Shown here piece by piece: positions 36,901-49,600 of a DNA stretch of 64,000 nucleotides. The DNA is from Acanthornis magna. Taxonomy: Eukaryota > Chordata > Aves > Passeriformes > Acanthizidae. Both the position numbers and the translations under genes were made by a program. Location of the stretch: the NCBI GenBank assembly GCA_036785705.1, contig JAWUZG010000051.1, positions 13,048,501-13,112,500 of the forward strand, in the 5' to 3' direction. The first letter of the stretch is position 1; the number at the start of each line of letters is the position of its first letter. Under the pieces are notes generated by a model. That model saw only the letters and a program-made list of their open reading frames with translations, was not told where the DNA came from and did not search any database.

Positions 36901-38504
36901 TAAAACCAAGCTGTGCTTCTTGGAAAGAAAACAGATGCAGACATTTAAATCGGCATAACTTAATTTCCAGGATAAGAGGACATCAAGCCATGACCTGAAG
37001 TTGAGATCCTACTTTATTGTAATCACAAATGTTGAGATTATAACCCCCAAAAAAATCCAAGGTCATAATCCTGGCACCCCTCTTCAAACATTCAGTGAAA
37101 AAACAGGATTAGAAGGGCAACATTTTAGTTATTGCAAACTGTTAAATCCATAATGGACTCTGACAAAAGAGCAAGAAAATCAGGAATAATGTGTTAGCTC
37201 CATTTCTTTCCACTATCTTACAGGGGTACTGTACCTTTTGGCTGTGCACAACCCCATAATATTTGCCTTGCCATATACAGTTAAGTGTCAGGAAAGCTAG
37301 GAAATAAAGTCCCTGCAAGACACTGAGAACCCTAAAATGCCTAAAGGAGGCAAAGGAGCTTTAGGCCTCCATGTCAAGCACAGCAAGGAACATCTCTCCA
37401 TCTTTAGGCCATGAGATCACAGCCCCTGGCAAATGGGAAAAGCCTGGCCCATTTGACACTCCTAATTTGGTACTATCTTCACAGTAGGAGGAGGAAAAAC
37501 AGTTTTGTGCAACTGTTGAGCAATCCTCAAGAGTTCAAGACAGATGAAAGGCCAGTTTCTTGGTTGCCTGGAGACATTAAGACAGATTAGGGACAAAAGT
37601 AAGATGACTTAAATGGGTGGATGTAGACTGAAGTTTTGAGAGAACAAAACTGCAAGGTAGAACTTCTTTTTTATGGATGTACCCAACAAAAACAAATCTC
37701 TTGGAAGAACTCTAAGACTCTGCAGTACAGAAGGAGATTATTTCAGTGGTTTGCATGAAGAACAGAACAGAAGCAAAGGAATTTGGGAAAAAAAAACCCC
37801 GCTGTCAATATAACCACTACACAATCTCATTACCTCCCAGAGATGCAAGCAAGAACAGACATATAACACAGATAGTTACCATGGCCCACAATAAACTGGC
37901 TACAGTAAATAAGGAGCTAAAACTGTGTGGTTGCATGCTCTGCATTATGGAGTATGAAAGTGCATTTTTCCCTATTTCAGCAGTAGAGAAATGGGCACTC
38001 ATAGTTCCAATGCAGCATTTACCATGAAGTGTTGCCTGCCATAAGCCACCTCAATGTAATTGTTACAACTGTGCACATAGCTGGAAATGTAGACCTTGCT
38101 GTGCTCTTGTATTATTGTTCAGAGCAACAAAGAAGGGGAAAAACTCTGTGGTGCATGAACATACGAACTTCCATCCTGGATCCTTCAGATCATTTTCACA
38201 GTAGGCACTCCCTGTTTCCAAGGTGACAGGAGGCAGAGCAGATATTTAATCAGTCTGGGCTTTATACCACCCATTAGCAAAAACTCTCTAGAAGAATTTT
38301 GAAAGCTGAAAAGCAACGACTCCATAAGACTGCTGGGCTGGTGTTGGGGTTTTTTTGTTTTGTAAGACATAATCATTGCAAGGTATTACATCTATTACTG
38401 GGAACACCAATACTCCTTCTAACGCACTCGTATTGTGACCTTGCACCCCAAGACTCATGGTATCAACTGTGTCCAAGCATTTATTTCTGTGCAGTCACTG
38501 ACAA
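30921..38504. other. Long unannotated non-coding stretch
   Basis: About 7.6 kb. The longest frame is 148 codons on the minus strand (34228-34674), with overlapping alternatives in other frames and no recognisable domain. A patch at 36290-36660 is richer in CpG than its surroundings. No repeat family was recognised. Confidence 0.5.
36290..36660. other. Local CpG-enriched patch
   Basis: I count about a dozen CpG dinucleotides in roughly 370 bases, including CGCTCATC, GTCGGG, ACACGAC, CTCGTG, AACGTT, GCGGGG, GACGGC, CACGAA, AACGTG and GAGCGAGG. Several kilobases on either side have very few. It is too weak for a formal CpG island. It could be a distal regulatory element, an old GC-rich repeat or chance. 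Confidence 0.35.
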
Positions 38505-39110
38505 ATCACTTCTTTTTTAGGATGTTTGTATCCAGGGCAACAACGCCACTTCCTATCACTACGTGATAAAGACCATGAGGACTTTGCAGGACTGCCACCT
38601 GCTCCGCTGCCAAAATGATGGCATCTGCCAGAACATTCAGGTTTCCAGCCTTTGATGCTCCAGCAGGTTAGCTGATCTTTACTTAACTTCTATAGTACCA
38701 AATGGTTTTTCTTAAGCCAGAGAGTTCCACTTTTCCTTCCCTCTGCTTACAGGGAGAGAGGTGAGTTTCCAGACAAGGTTTCTTTGGTAAGGAGTGCTGA
38801 TGAGCTCATACTTCTTTAGCAGGTATCAACAATCCACTGTCAAAAAAATGGAGGAGGAACATGCTTGACAACGTGAGAGACAAATTATGATCCATGTCCT
38901 CCTTGCCCTACATAACATCCAAGGCTCACATACGCCATTCACTTAAGTATCTAAAGGAAGGTGCAGTTGTGACCAGTTTCTCTGGATCAGACACCAGGTA
39001 GCTGTTAAATAATATTGAGAATGATTTCACCATGAGATGCTTGTACTGGATCTCACCCAAAACCTTTTTATACATTGCATATATTACTGTTTTGCTGGAA
39101 ATGTCATCTC
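38505..39110 (+). pseudogene. Possible decayed EGF-like / laminin-G-like coding fragments
   Basis: A pyrimidine tract ending TTCTTTTTTAG (to 38520) is followed by 44 open codons (38521-38652) starting DVCIQGNN and containing LLRCQNDGICQN. The next residues are VSSL, a TGA stop (38653-38655), then CSSRL, which keeps EGF-like cysteine spacing across the stop. A second piece in a different frame (from 38823) reads IHCQKNGGGTCLTT, stop, ETNYDPCPPCPT, again EGF-like with a stop. From about 38965, SFSGSDTR, stop, LLNNIENDFTMR loosely resembles the start of a laminin-G domain. Stops and frame changes mean it is not translated as one piece. EGF-EGF-LamG order is found in proteins such as eyes shut, crumbs and FAT/CELSR cadherins, but I cannot say which. 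It may be a dying exon group, a pseudogene or coincidence. Confidence 0.4.
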
Positions 39111-42100
39111 AAAGTAAGAACTTTGATGAATATATGCATGAGATCATCCAGACGAGGATGTTTACAGAGGTGTGGAAACACTTGACAAAATAGATTATCT
39201 TTTTCAGTCTGTCTTCCAAAATAAAGGTTTTCTTGGATGATAAACTCAGGAGTTCTCAGAGTTTCGTTCATGGAGGGCAACTTAATGGGAGGGATATCAG
39301 GCTAGGGGCTGCATGACCAAAAAAAAAAGCAAATCAATTGTCATGACAGTGCAGAAGAGTCAAAATTTGAAAATTTGTCTGAGGGTCACATGCTTAGCAG
39401 CTTTCCAGGTCAGTCTCTGGGAACCCCTGACTCAGATGCTGAATTATTCTGAGGAATATAATTGATCCTTGTGGGGATTTTTCCTCCTCAAAGATGTATT
39501 TCTGAAAGTTTTCTTTTTTTGTGATGACTACCGGGCTCTATGTTACACAAGCAGAATAATGACAAGGCAAGAGCAGACATGCTAACCTTTCAATTTATAT
39601 GGTAGCTGTAAATGCTTGTAGTAAGCTGAAAAAAAGTGAAGCAGCTCATATTATATTTAGATGGTCAAAGGCTCTTAGTACTTAAATCTTCAGTAGACTT
39701 TTGAAGTTTATTTTCATAGTCTAAAGGCTTGGGAAGGCAATGATAATTTGTAGTATTCTCTAAAATACCACTGTCATTGTGGCATTGTTGAGTAATTTGC
39801 ATGATTTGGTTCCTCTGTACCGCAAACATATGCAAATAGGAAATATTTCTGCCTTGCATCACGTCTGCAAGTGAGAGATTGCCTACAGAGGGAAGAGTGA
39901 TAGCTGTGGAGATAGACTGCCATAAAGGATATCAGCGTCCATTTACACCCCTTCAAGTGCAAGTGACAACTGTAAACTGTACCTAAGATTTGAGCAAACA
40001 ACTGTGCCAGTTAATAATTCACTCATGGAAAAATTAAGATAAAGATTTTTGGTTTACAGGTGCTCTCCTGCACTTCAACTTTCTGTGCATATCTTCCATG
40101 GCCTCTCATTCCCAGCTGCGCATGGATTTACAAATTAAGAGACGTTAGCAACTTGTTCTCCAGTTTGCAGGGATAGCAGCAAGGCTCACACAGCTGGTAT
40201 CCCTGTGTCTACTACTCACAAGGCTAAAGCTTACTTAACTTCAGGCAAATTAATGGAGAACACCTATCTTGTTCCTTTGGTACAAGCAGGTGAAATGCGG
40301 AATTCCCTTCTGACAACAGAAACTACCTGAGGAACAAACCAGGAGTCTTTCTCAGCAAACTTTCTGACTTTTAATTCAGATGTTATGAGGGAAAAAGCCA
40401 CCAGTGAAATGGAGAAGTGAACAGATAAAAATCTCTGGAATTAAGTTATGCAGGGAGACCTGGCGTGAGCCTCACACTCCCCCAAGACGCAAGGGACTCC
40501 ATGAGGGTGTGAGCTGCAGTCCCAAGCAAAAAATTTAATTGTCTCTATTAGTCTGGCAGACCTGACAATGAACTTCTCAAATTCTGGGCAGGGAAAGCAC
40601 GTGTCGGGTCAAGCACTCCTGTCATGCTGCATCACAGGGTACTGCCCGTGGTTGGAGGACTGCGTGACAAGTGTTCTGGCATGGTCAAAGCACCCTTGTT
40701 AAAAGGTCTCCTGTCAGCAGCAGGCATGAGTGACGGGCAGAGATCTGGCTTAACTGAAGTAAACTCAATTCTGCTCCTCATCCCACAAGGTATGGCTGGT
40801 TGAGAAATCAAGGCTCATGCTTCTCCAAGGACCTGCCCTGCCTCTTTATAGGGAGAAGAAAACCCAGCTGCCTCTGTTGCAAACTGGGCATGGTCCAGGT
40901 TAAATTGTGGGGTAACATGAGGTCAAAGCCTCGTGTGATGGTCTGATGTTCACTGCATGCACTGTGCCAGGAACGGTCTGTGAGTCACACAGCTCTCAGG
41001 AAGGTGCCTAGTCCATGTGAAACAGGCCCATGAAATATCACTTTTTTTTAGTTGAGGATCAGACAGTGAGGACATATGGCAAAGTCACACAGCTGTTGTA
41101 GAGACAAAGAGTATGCCACGCAGCAAGTTTTCTATGAGACAACCAGCCAAGGAGGCTGCATCTGACCTGTGGTCTGTTTAAGAAATACAACTTCACTGTC
41201 TTCCGTGTTTTATCTTACTCTGATCATGGGTTAAGTGAGGCACTCAGCCTATTGTTCTTGCCACATGATAAGTAACTAGCTACATGTAAACAAAGCAATT
41301 AAGCTCCATGAGGAAGTGTTTGCCATTCAAAGCTGAACTAAACATTACATTTGGTTTTGGGAATCCAAATATGGGAAATTACTGACAGCTTACTATGACC
41401 ATGGGATTGTTTGCTGCACTGAAAGGGCCCATGGAACACACAGCACAAATTGGAAAATCATCTTTCCTCTTATTTACCCTGACATTAACCATCTAAAGAC
41501 CCTGCTGGGCTCACGGCTTGCTGCCTTTTGCCAAGTATCACCTTAGCATAACTAATTCATGATAATGGGCAGAATAGAGAAACTTCTTATGCTGGCACAG
41601 CTGGTTCTAAACCCCCGCCCTTCAGCTGCAAAACCACCAGGCTCCAGCAGCACCCCTCCAGGAAAACCCCTCTCAGTTGTTAACTCCTTAATGTATTTGG
41701 TAGTCAGACAATTCAGTAGGGAATAGCACAGCACACAAATACACACCAACTCATTATTTTCTTATTAGCTGTAGTCCTGTTGCATCTAAAAGCCCTAATC
41801 AATATCAGACAATCAACTTGCTGAACAGAATATGCACAGAGGAAGAAAGAATCCCATCCCAAATGTCTACAGGACCAGAAGACTGGATACTTTAAACCCA
41901 ACACACACATACAACTCAAAAAACCCCAACTCCCCCATTGCTAATATGTGTACATATTCAGCTTTGCAGGCTGAATTTATATATTCATAGCATGTAGTAA
42001 TCTTGAGACAGGGTAAAAAAAGAACCATCAAAATAAAAACAGAAAGGAAAGATTACTAAATCCATGGTGAGCTAATAAAAAAAAAAGTAAAAATGCATTC

Positions 42101-42794
42101 TGTCATAGCACCTATGGTAATATTCACTTTTTTTATTTTAAATGTGCACTTTGTTCCTTTGCAAAGATTAAACAGATATCCCCAGTTACAGACCTGCACT
42201 GCAGCTCTCTGCTGTGTCTGTCACTGTGGGACAGAAGCACCTGAGCTGAAGCAGGTACATGGCTGAGGGAGGAAAAGCAGGAGCTGGCTGGAAGAGGACA
42301 TAATGGGGTGTGTGCTGAGCCCTGAGTCAGAGAGGTTCTAGCATATCAAGGGCAAGGACATGGCAGCTTTCAGTTCACAAAGTTTCCATTGGAAATCTGG
42401 GAGTTAAAACCACAGTCATGGTGGATTGTCTCATATCCATTAGTCACACTCTCCCAACCAACTCAGCTATGTGGTATCTATCTTAGAAACATCCCAGCCT
42501 CCTGATGAAGTTCCTAGATAAATTGTGAGTTTTGAGATACAGCTAGACAATGGTTAGAAAAACAAACTATGTCTTATTATTTACTGTAGTGCTGCAGCAC
42601 ACACGTCTCCATCTCTGACGAAGGGTGAAAAACGCCATTTTGCGCAACAGACTGGCAAGGACAACTGTTGGGAGGCTGAAATGGCCTGTTATGGTGGAGT
42701 TATCTAAACGACATATAGCTGTGGGACAACAGGATATAGGCTGTGCAGATGCTCTTTCCAATATATTAATGAAGAAGCACAACTTACATATATA
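39111..42794. other. Unannotated non-coding stretch
   Basis: About 3.7 kb. No frame has a domain. The region 40440-41060 is less AT-rich and could contain an old unrecognised repeat, but I see no termini or duplication. Otherwise unremarkable. Confidence 0.45.
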
Positions 42795-42890
42795 CAAACC
42801 CCCCCCCAAAAAAAAAACAAAAACAAAAAAAGAAAACTGAAAAAGAAAAACAAACAAACAAACACACCCCCCCAAAGAAAAACAAAAAAA
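42795..42890. repeat. A/C-rich low-complexity tract
   Basis: A run of C's near 42799-42807, then A runs broken by single C's, (CAAA)n-like sequence at 42850-42862 and another C run at 42867-42873, with only a few G's and one T. It has the same composition and strand as the tract at 30768-30920. Minus-strand frames across it (42567-42902) are F/V-rich artefacts. Confidence 0.88.
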
Positions 42891-43400
42891 CTCTAGAAAC
42901 AAACACTCTAATTTGGTTCATTTTATAAATTCAGGGGGCCAAAATAGGGGTGAGCAGGACAAAAAAAGACAAAAATAGCCTGAAATCTCTTCCTGAGAGT
43001 CACCCATCATGTGATAAATACATAACATAGTGTTGGCTTTTCTCAAATATTTATTGTGTGTATGGTTTTATTCTCTTTATATAGAAGTAGCCTTGTTATA
43101 AAGATAGAGGCATATAACCAATGTTTTAATTTCTGTTATTAACTAGATTTTTATACAGTAGTGAAATAACTAATAGAGGTAGTTTAAAAGGCTTATACTT
43201 TCACTAACCACACTGCCTGCTTGACTGGCTAACACCCAAAGAACAGCACAAAGAAGACCTGCCACTGATACCTGACTATCACCTATAACCAGATGCAAGG
43301 ACCACGAAGAAAAGCCCAAACTGGAGATGATAACCAAGACTGCAAGGAACCACAGCCAAAAAACACGCATGCTCTAAAAAGGCAGGACCAAGGAGGAGCC

Positions 43401-43429
43401 ATGCAAAACAGTTCTTGGAACATGCAAAA
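43401..43429 (+). promoter_or_regulatory. Direct repeat of octamer-like ATGCAAAA in LTR U3
   Basis: ATGCAAAA occurs at 43401-43408 and 43422-43429, each followed by (C/T)AGTT, 21 bases apart. Further POU-like words (ATGCATAA, ATGCTTAT) follow at 43453-43468, upstream of the TATA-like TATTTAAG. ATGCAAAT is the canonical octamer for POU-domain factors (established); these differ at the last base. The spacing of two helical turns and the placement upstream of the TATA suggest the LTR's enhancer. Confidence 0.5.
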
Positions 43430-43499
43430 TAGTTTTGAGAAAAGTTTGAATATGCATAAATGCTTATGAATAGGCATGAAGCTGATGCAATACAAAGAG

Positions 43500-43507
43500 T
43501 ATTTAAG
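43500..43507 (+). promoter_or_regulatory. TATA-box candidate of the solo LTR
   Basis: TATTTAAG lies about 470 bases into the LTR, downstream of the octamer-like repeats and upstream of the R/U5-like block, where an LTR promoter TATA element is expected. Confidence 0.5.
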
Positions 43508-43658
43508 ACGACTCAACTCTGTCAATGGGTCAATGGCAGGTGTGCTTCTTGGCTTAGGGCCAAGCACCCAGAGCTGTCCCTTTGCTTTATTGTTTTTGTC
43601 CCCTATTGTCCTTTATTACTCTTAAATTTCAACAGGAACATGAACTTCGTTTTTCACA

Positions 43659-46600
43659 CATCATCATCAATATTACTGGCCAGCAGATTTTTACAACTTA
43701 CCTTCTCTATTCCTTGCAAATAGTTATGGGCACACCTTCAAAGCCACCCATGTACAATGGAGGATCCCTGAGCATCCTATGTAGGAGGCAACAGTGACAG
43801 GAACACACAGGACAACAGTCAACTGTTTTTGAATCAAAAGTCTGCATCAAGTGCTGCTTTTCTGGCCCTCAGGTTTTTACTTTTTTAACCAATGAAGAAA
43901 ATCCTTCATTCAGCAGAGACAAAAAGCGTTAAAGCCCCTTCTTGGGACTTATCTTAGGTTGGGATAAGTTGGGAAGGGATGCAGGCCTGGACTAGGACTT
44001 GTGTGGAGGCACACAGGGACCTGGAGAATTTGGGAGTCATCCTATGGGAAGATCAAGTTAACCCAGAAGAGACAGAAAGCTGTGAAGGGCTGGATTCCAG
44101 GGGTGAGCGGGGCTAGACCTGGGACAGGCTGTAGACAGTAGCTAATTCCTAGCCTCAGTGAAACTGGTGTGTACTGAAAGGTCCAGTTCCTCTCGCAGCC
44201 AACATAGGAACAACAGGTGAGGTCTGCATCTTTCTTGTAACAGTGTGATTGCAGTATAGGAATTCTGACTGTGAAGCATTTGAGACTGGGAAGAAAGAGG
44301 AAATCTGCTGCTAGACCCACACAGTGAGCAGACATGCCAAAGCTCAAGCTTTCATCAAATGGGCACAAGTACTTTCAGCAGGTTCTGCTTGTCCTTTGGA
44401 TGCATGGAAAAGATCTATCCTTTCCAAAACAACATTTTAGAGGAAGCTATAGCAGGAGTGCAGGTCAGGATGACCTCTTCAAAATGTAAAGTGTAGTACA
44501 AACATTAGGTTTACCCTTATTCCTTACTTAAACATGGAGTTCCTTGGCCTCCTCTAACCCCTGCACCCTCTTTCATTATTTCATTCTTGTCTCTATCAAC
44601 CACATGCTCTGCTCTCTTCTGCTCAGCTTTCATTCTTTCTGGCTTTCCTCCTCTTCACTAAAACAGCCTTTCCTTCTTGCATGCTATTTCCCCACTAACA
44701 CAAAAAAAACCACAACACTAATCTGATTTCACATGTGTAGCACAGTTGCTTTTACTTTTGCATTCCCCACATTTTTTCTTCCACTGATACTGTTCATAAG
44801 CCCTCTGGGACAAGGCCTGTCCAAATTTGAACTGTGCTTAGCAAAGCAGCACCCAGAAAATCTTGTCTGGCCCCTCAGTATGCCCTTGACAAAGGCACTT
44901 AACAACACTGGTTGGTTAACTCACTTCTTACATAGCCACCACCCTATGCCACCTTAGTATCTGAAATTTAGGTCAACACATTTATACTGTGTCATCCCCA
45001 GTACCTGATCATCAGTACCTGATGTAATTTTCTTCAAGGTCACTTTGCAAGCCACTTTTTAAGGTGGTTGAAGAATTCTACATCAGAACCTAAGTAATAA
45101 AATAACCTGCTGTATCTGGGAAAACTCTTCCAAGGTACAGAGCAAAAGGGCTCTAACTTCCATCCCTAAGAAACATAAGGCAAAGTGCCTACCCAGCCCT
45201 TGCCTCTGCAGCTCAGAGATCTTGGGAAGTACTTGCATACCATGGTGTTGAGCATGGCAGTAAAACCTAGAAAGATCATTTAAACAAGGTAGGACCTGGA
45301 CATCCTGTTTCTCATGGCACCATCCTTATAATACACAACTGCTACCAAACGTCACACTATAAATTCTCCACTGAACCCAAAATGCACTTGCCAAATTTAA
45401 GATTGTAGCTGGATTCCTGCTATGTCCTGTTTACCCATGTGCAGACATAAATGTTTACAGCAGTCACTGCTGTGATGCACACATGACCCATGGGCTGCCC
45501 TTCCCACCCCTTTGCCTGGCAGGAGCAGAGCAGGCCCTGAACATGAGGACGGGCATCTGCTTTTGCTTAGAAGGAGGTGATGACCCATGAGCACTCTGCA
45601 GATGCTGAGCTTCTCAGTCAGCTGAAACAAATCATTCCCACACTGTATGCAAACACCATGCATGGCTACAGGTACAACTTTCAACTTTTCTTCAGGTCCT
45701 GAGTACCAGATGGACCCTGTTTGTGGCTACAGAATAATTCCTTTCTCCATCCTCCATAAGTTATGACCCTTCATAACTCATTTTGTGGGGCCAATTTACT
45801 CTCTCAAATAATCATTTAAAATTTAAATGAAAAGAAAATCATGACCAAAAATGGTCCTCTCCAGTTCTCACTGCAAGCATTTCAAAGTCCATCTGTCCAT
45901 TGCATTGCCACCAGTCACCTTTCCCTTTACAATGCCTGTGTGCTAGAATTCATTGTGTCATTAATGTGACAAATCTAATCATCCATTACATTAATACTCT
46001 ATGTTGCATTTGGCCACAACCAACTCAACATCTTTGGAATATATTTGTTTTTCAGTGTACTTTTTATATTGAAACTTTATGACAAAAGATCTCTAAACCT
46101 ATATATATCCTACCTACGAGTATCTGTAATGAGAGTCTTCAAAACTCTTCAAAATGACAACTGAAAATCTGTAACCTGTAAAGAGCTTGCAACATTTCAA
46201 TTCCATGCAGAAAGTTCTTCAATTCAATGCTTCAATGCTACAATTCAATTCTGGTAAGCAAACACAGGAAATAACCATCCAAGTAAAGATACCTGCTAAG
46301 GGACTTTTTTTTTCAGTTAGCACCTTAAAGAGTACAATGATCTAACTTAAGGAGAATTCAAATAGTTAAGAATAATTTTATGACAGAACTTGAGTACAAG
46401 AGCTCCATTTCAGGTAAGCACCTGAATTCATAACTTATCCTAGACTGAAGATCTGACATATCAAGTCAGCAGCTCTGATTTCAGTGACATCTACTTCCAG
46501 CCCAAATATATACTGATATATCACTCGACAATAAAGTGAGAACACCCTTTTCAAAGCTTCTAACATCTGAAGTGCTTCTGAAGAAAGGATTTGCCATTCT

Positions 46601-49600
46601 AGCCAGAGCACCTCAGATGCACTTAATCTGCAAATTTCTTCTTATAAAGCCCACCATTAATAGGAGACAACTTGTAATCTACTGAACTGTCAGTAAGAGA
46701 ACCAACAGTAAAAATCAAATAAGTGCTACTGTCTACCCAGTTGTTCTAGTTAATTCTTCCAGTTTTATCATCACTGTGTTTTCTTCCCTTTCTGAGTGCC
46801 TGAGAGAACCAACACACAGATGTGTTTGCCTGTTTAGCCATGCAAACACAGCAATGGCAGAGGATATGCTTGAAAATTGTCTGAACTATTTTAGGGAGAA
46901 AAAATGGATTCTTCTTCCCTTGAGTAGTCACAGCCATTACTTGTAACAGGGATATGTGAAAAACATTAAAGTAGATGTATGAACTCGATGCTATGCTGTA
47001 GTCCATTACATCTGAGGAAGTGTTGTTACAGGGAATACTAGTGAGAGTATTTTGATATGGGCCATAGGACTGGCTAACACCAGTTTCATTGCTCAATGTA
47101 GCATATTTTTCCTATTATGTAATGCTTATTGGAGGTATTATAATGATCATAGCTGAAAGCCATCAGTAAAGGCTTTCACAAGAGACCATGCAAAGAAAAC
47201 TGATATAATGATAAAGAGACAGCACTTGATTGTTTTTCCTTATATGCTTTTGTAACTTTGGTGGCTGTTAAATCAGTATGCTCTCATCAGATCTCTTAAC
47301 CTCACCTGCCACCTTTATGACACCATTTGTCAGACCAAATTTAGAAAACAGCTGCTGGGAGAAGGTTGCTGTCTCATCACTTGTGGAAGGTCACTAAATA
47401 AGGAGGTGATGGGGGGAGGTCTCTGTCAGGTCACTTCACATCATTACAAACTGTACAAGCTCCATTTTTCCCAGGACAAGTTCTTTCAGCATATGCAGAT
47501 TCCAAAATGGTTAGAAAACAGACTAACTAGCTGCAGCAATTATGGGGAAACCTCTCAAAACATGAGACCGTATTAGGTGGCCTTTTATTGACTATGCCTA
47601 ATTTAAAGTTTATATGTCATCAGGGCAGACTTGCAGAAATCCTCATGAATGCAGTGTAATCAACCTTTTATTAAAACTAGACAGACGTTTTCACCACTAA
47701 AGCCAGGATTTCATTAGGAACCTCTCTCTAGTTACTCATATTTTCAATATTTTGAATACCTCATATTTTGGGGGGAAAAAAATACTTGCATCTTGCAAAG
47801 GGAGAGTGAAAGGCAGCTCAAGTATGTTTGTGATTAAAAACAAGTTTGTAGCATTACGGGGAAAAACATCCACCAGCTGCTTAAAGCAAAGTAAACATTC
47901 AATTACAAGTCCCAGTCCATTTTGGCACCTGGTCACTCTTGATGCAGACAGATGCAGTGAAGATGGAGACAGAGCATGCAAGGTGTAGGATGAAAACATA
48001 CGAAGTTGCACACTGTCCTATATAGTGGAAAAGGGATAAGACATAGAAGCACAACTATTTGCTGATAACAAGCCCATGAACTCTGGTTCCAGATGATTCC
48101 TCCCTTTCATTTTCTTCTTCAGTGCCTTCTGGGCTACTAGAAAGGCAAGTTCCTTCAAGAAGGTATCTCAGTAAGGTCATGCCAAACATCAAAGGCAGCA
48201 ACAAAGATGACACACAAACAAACACGTGAAGGACATAAAAGAGGGCAAGTCTGGAGCAGCTGTCAGAATAAAAGAAGCAAGACTGAGGCTGGGCAGACAA
48301 TAACAGACCAGAGAAAGAAATGCCGGCAGATTAGCATCAAGCTGAGCAGTGAAAGCAAAAAAGGAAAATTGGTTATTGCTCTCCCCTGGACCAGAAAAGC
48401 AGTCAAGCTAAGAGAAGAACTTGGTGAAAGAACACAACTGTCACTATAATATTAGCCTTGCCAAACCTTAAAGTCCTTTAAAACAGGCAAAATCAGTGTC
48501 TAAGACAACAAATGAACAGGAAGCACATGCTATTTATCTGGCAGCCGATACTGAGAAAGCATGTAGAATTAAATAACAGAATTTTGTCCTTGTATAAATG
48601 CAATCAGAGAAGTTGGAAAGGAAGAAAAAGCTGAAGATGTTGCAAGTGTAAGGTAGGATAATGCAGAGCTCCCATTGCATGTAGATCCAAAGACATGTCT
48701 AGACACACTGCAATAGCTCTGTGAGGCTCAGGTATGGGAGCAGCCCAGCTGTGACTACAGAATATAGAGCAGTTTACTAGGTCATATAAATGGATTACCT
48801 TGTTAGTAATCCATCTGGTAAGAGTGACTCTCTCACAGTAGCAAAAATATGGTGTAAGAGTGTGGGGAACTTAATGCTGTGGGGGATAAACGAGACCCTC
48901 CATTCCTATGTGATTTTTTTTAAAAGAAGAAACAGCTTCCAGTTGGGAAGAATCTGAAAACTACATCTCTTGGATTCAGTCCTTGAAGTTTGACAACAGC
49001 AGTTTTGGCTGCAAAGGATTCTGGAGTTGCTGAAAACAAGCTGAGTTACAAAATCATTCACTGATTTTCTCATTTGTCAGTCAGAAACAAATTAGGACTC
49101 AGGCCTCCAATCTAAAATCCTTGTCAGTTACTGCAACCTCTATTTTTTTCTAGGGTAAAAATTATATCCACCCAGACAATAAAACAGGATCATGATTTGA
49201 AGTCAAATTAATACCATAACAAATTCTGGATCAAAGAACTTGGGTCCTGAATTCATCTCTTCTTTCTGTTCACTCAGTCCTCCAAGCAACTACATGATGC
49301 CTAACACTGTGAGTTTAGGGGCATGGAAAGCCACTCATTGGAGCTTGTCCAGCTTCAGCTCAAGTACAAGACTAAATCTTCACATAACAGTAACTACTTC
49401 AACAAATTGAGGATATTAACTCCAACAAGGCCATGAAACAGCCATATTTATATGAAGCCCCTGATTAATGTCTTACCATGTCCAAGTGCTTTAATAAAGT
49501 CAGAAATTGAGTATGTGGACCTTCGCATCTTGGTTAATGATGCCTATGTATGAAATAGAGTTTGCATTCCACCTGCTCTACAAACCAAAACAATGTGGTC

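Larger units (their letters stand above)
43031..43658 (+). mobile_element. Solo LTR, plus strand
   Basis: Begins TGTTGGCTTTTCTCA at 43031 and ends near TTTTTCACA at 43658. The U3-like part holds repeated ATGCAAAA elements. TATTTAAG (43500-43507) is a good TATA-box candidate. Downstream follow GGGCCAAGCACCCAGAGCTG and TCCCTTTGCTTTATTG, an R/U5-like block that I recognise from songbird LTRs. No internal retroviral sequence flanks it. The flanks are CATAG (left) and CATCA (right), only 3/5 identical, so either a terminus is off by a few bases or the duplication has decayed. The family is recognised from memory and not by alignment. Confidence 0.72.
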
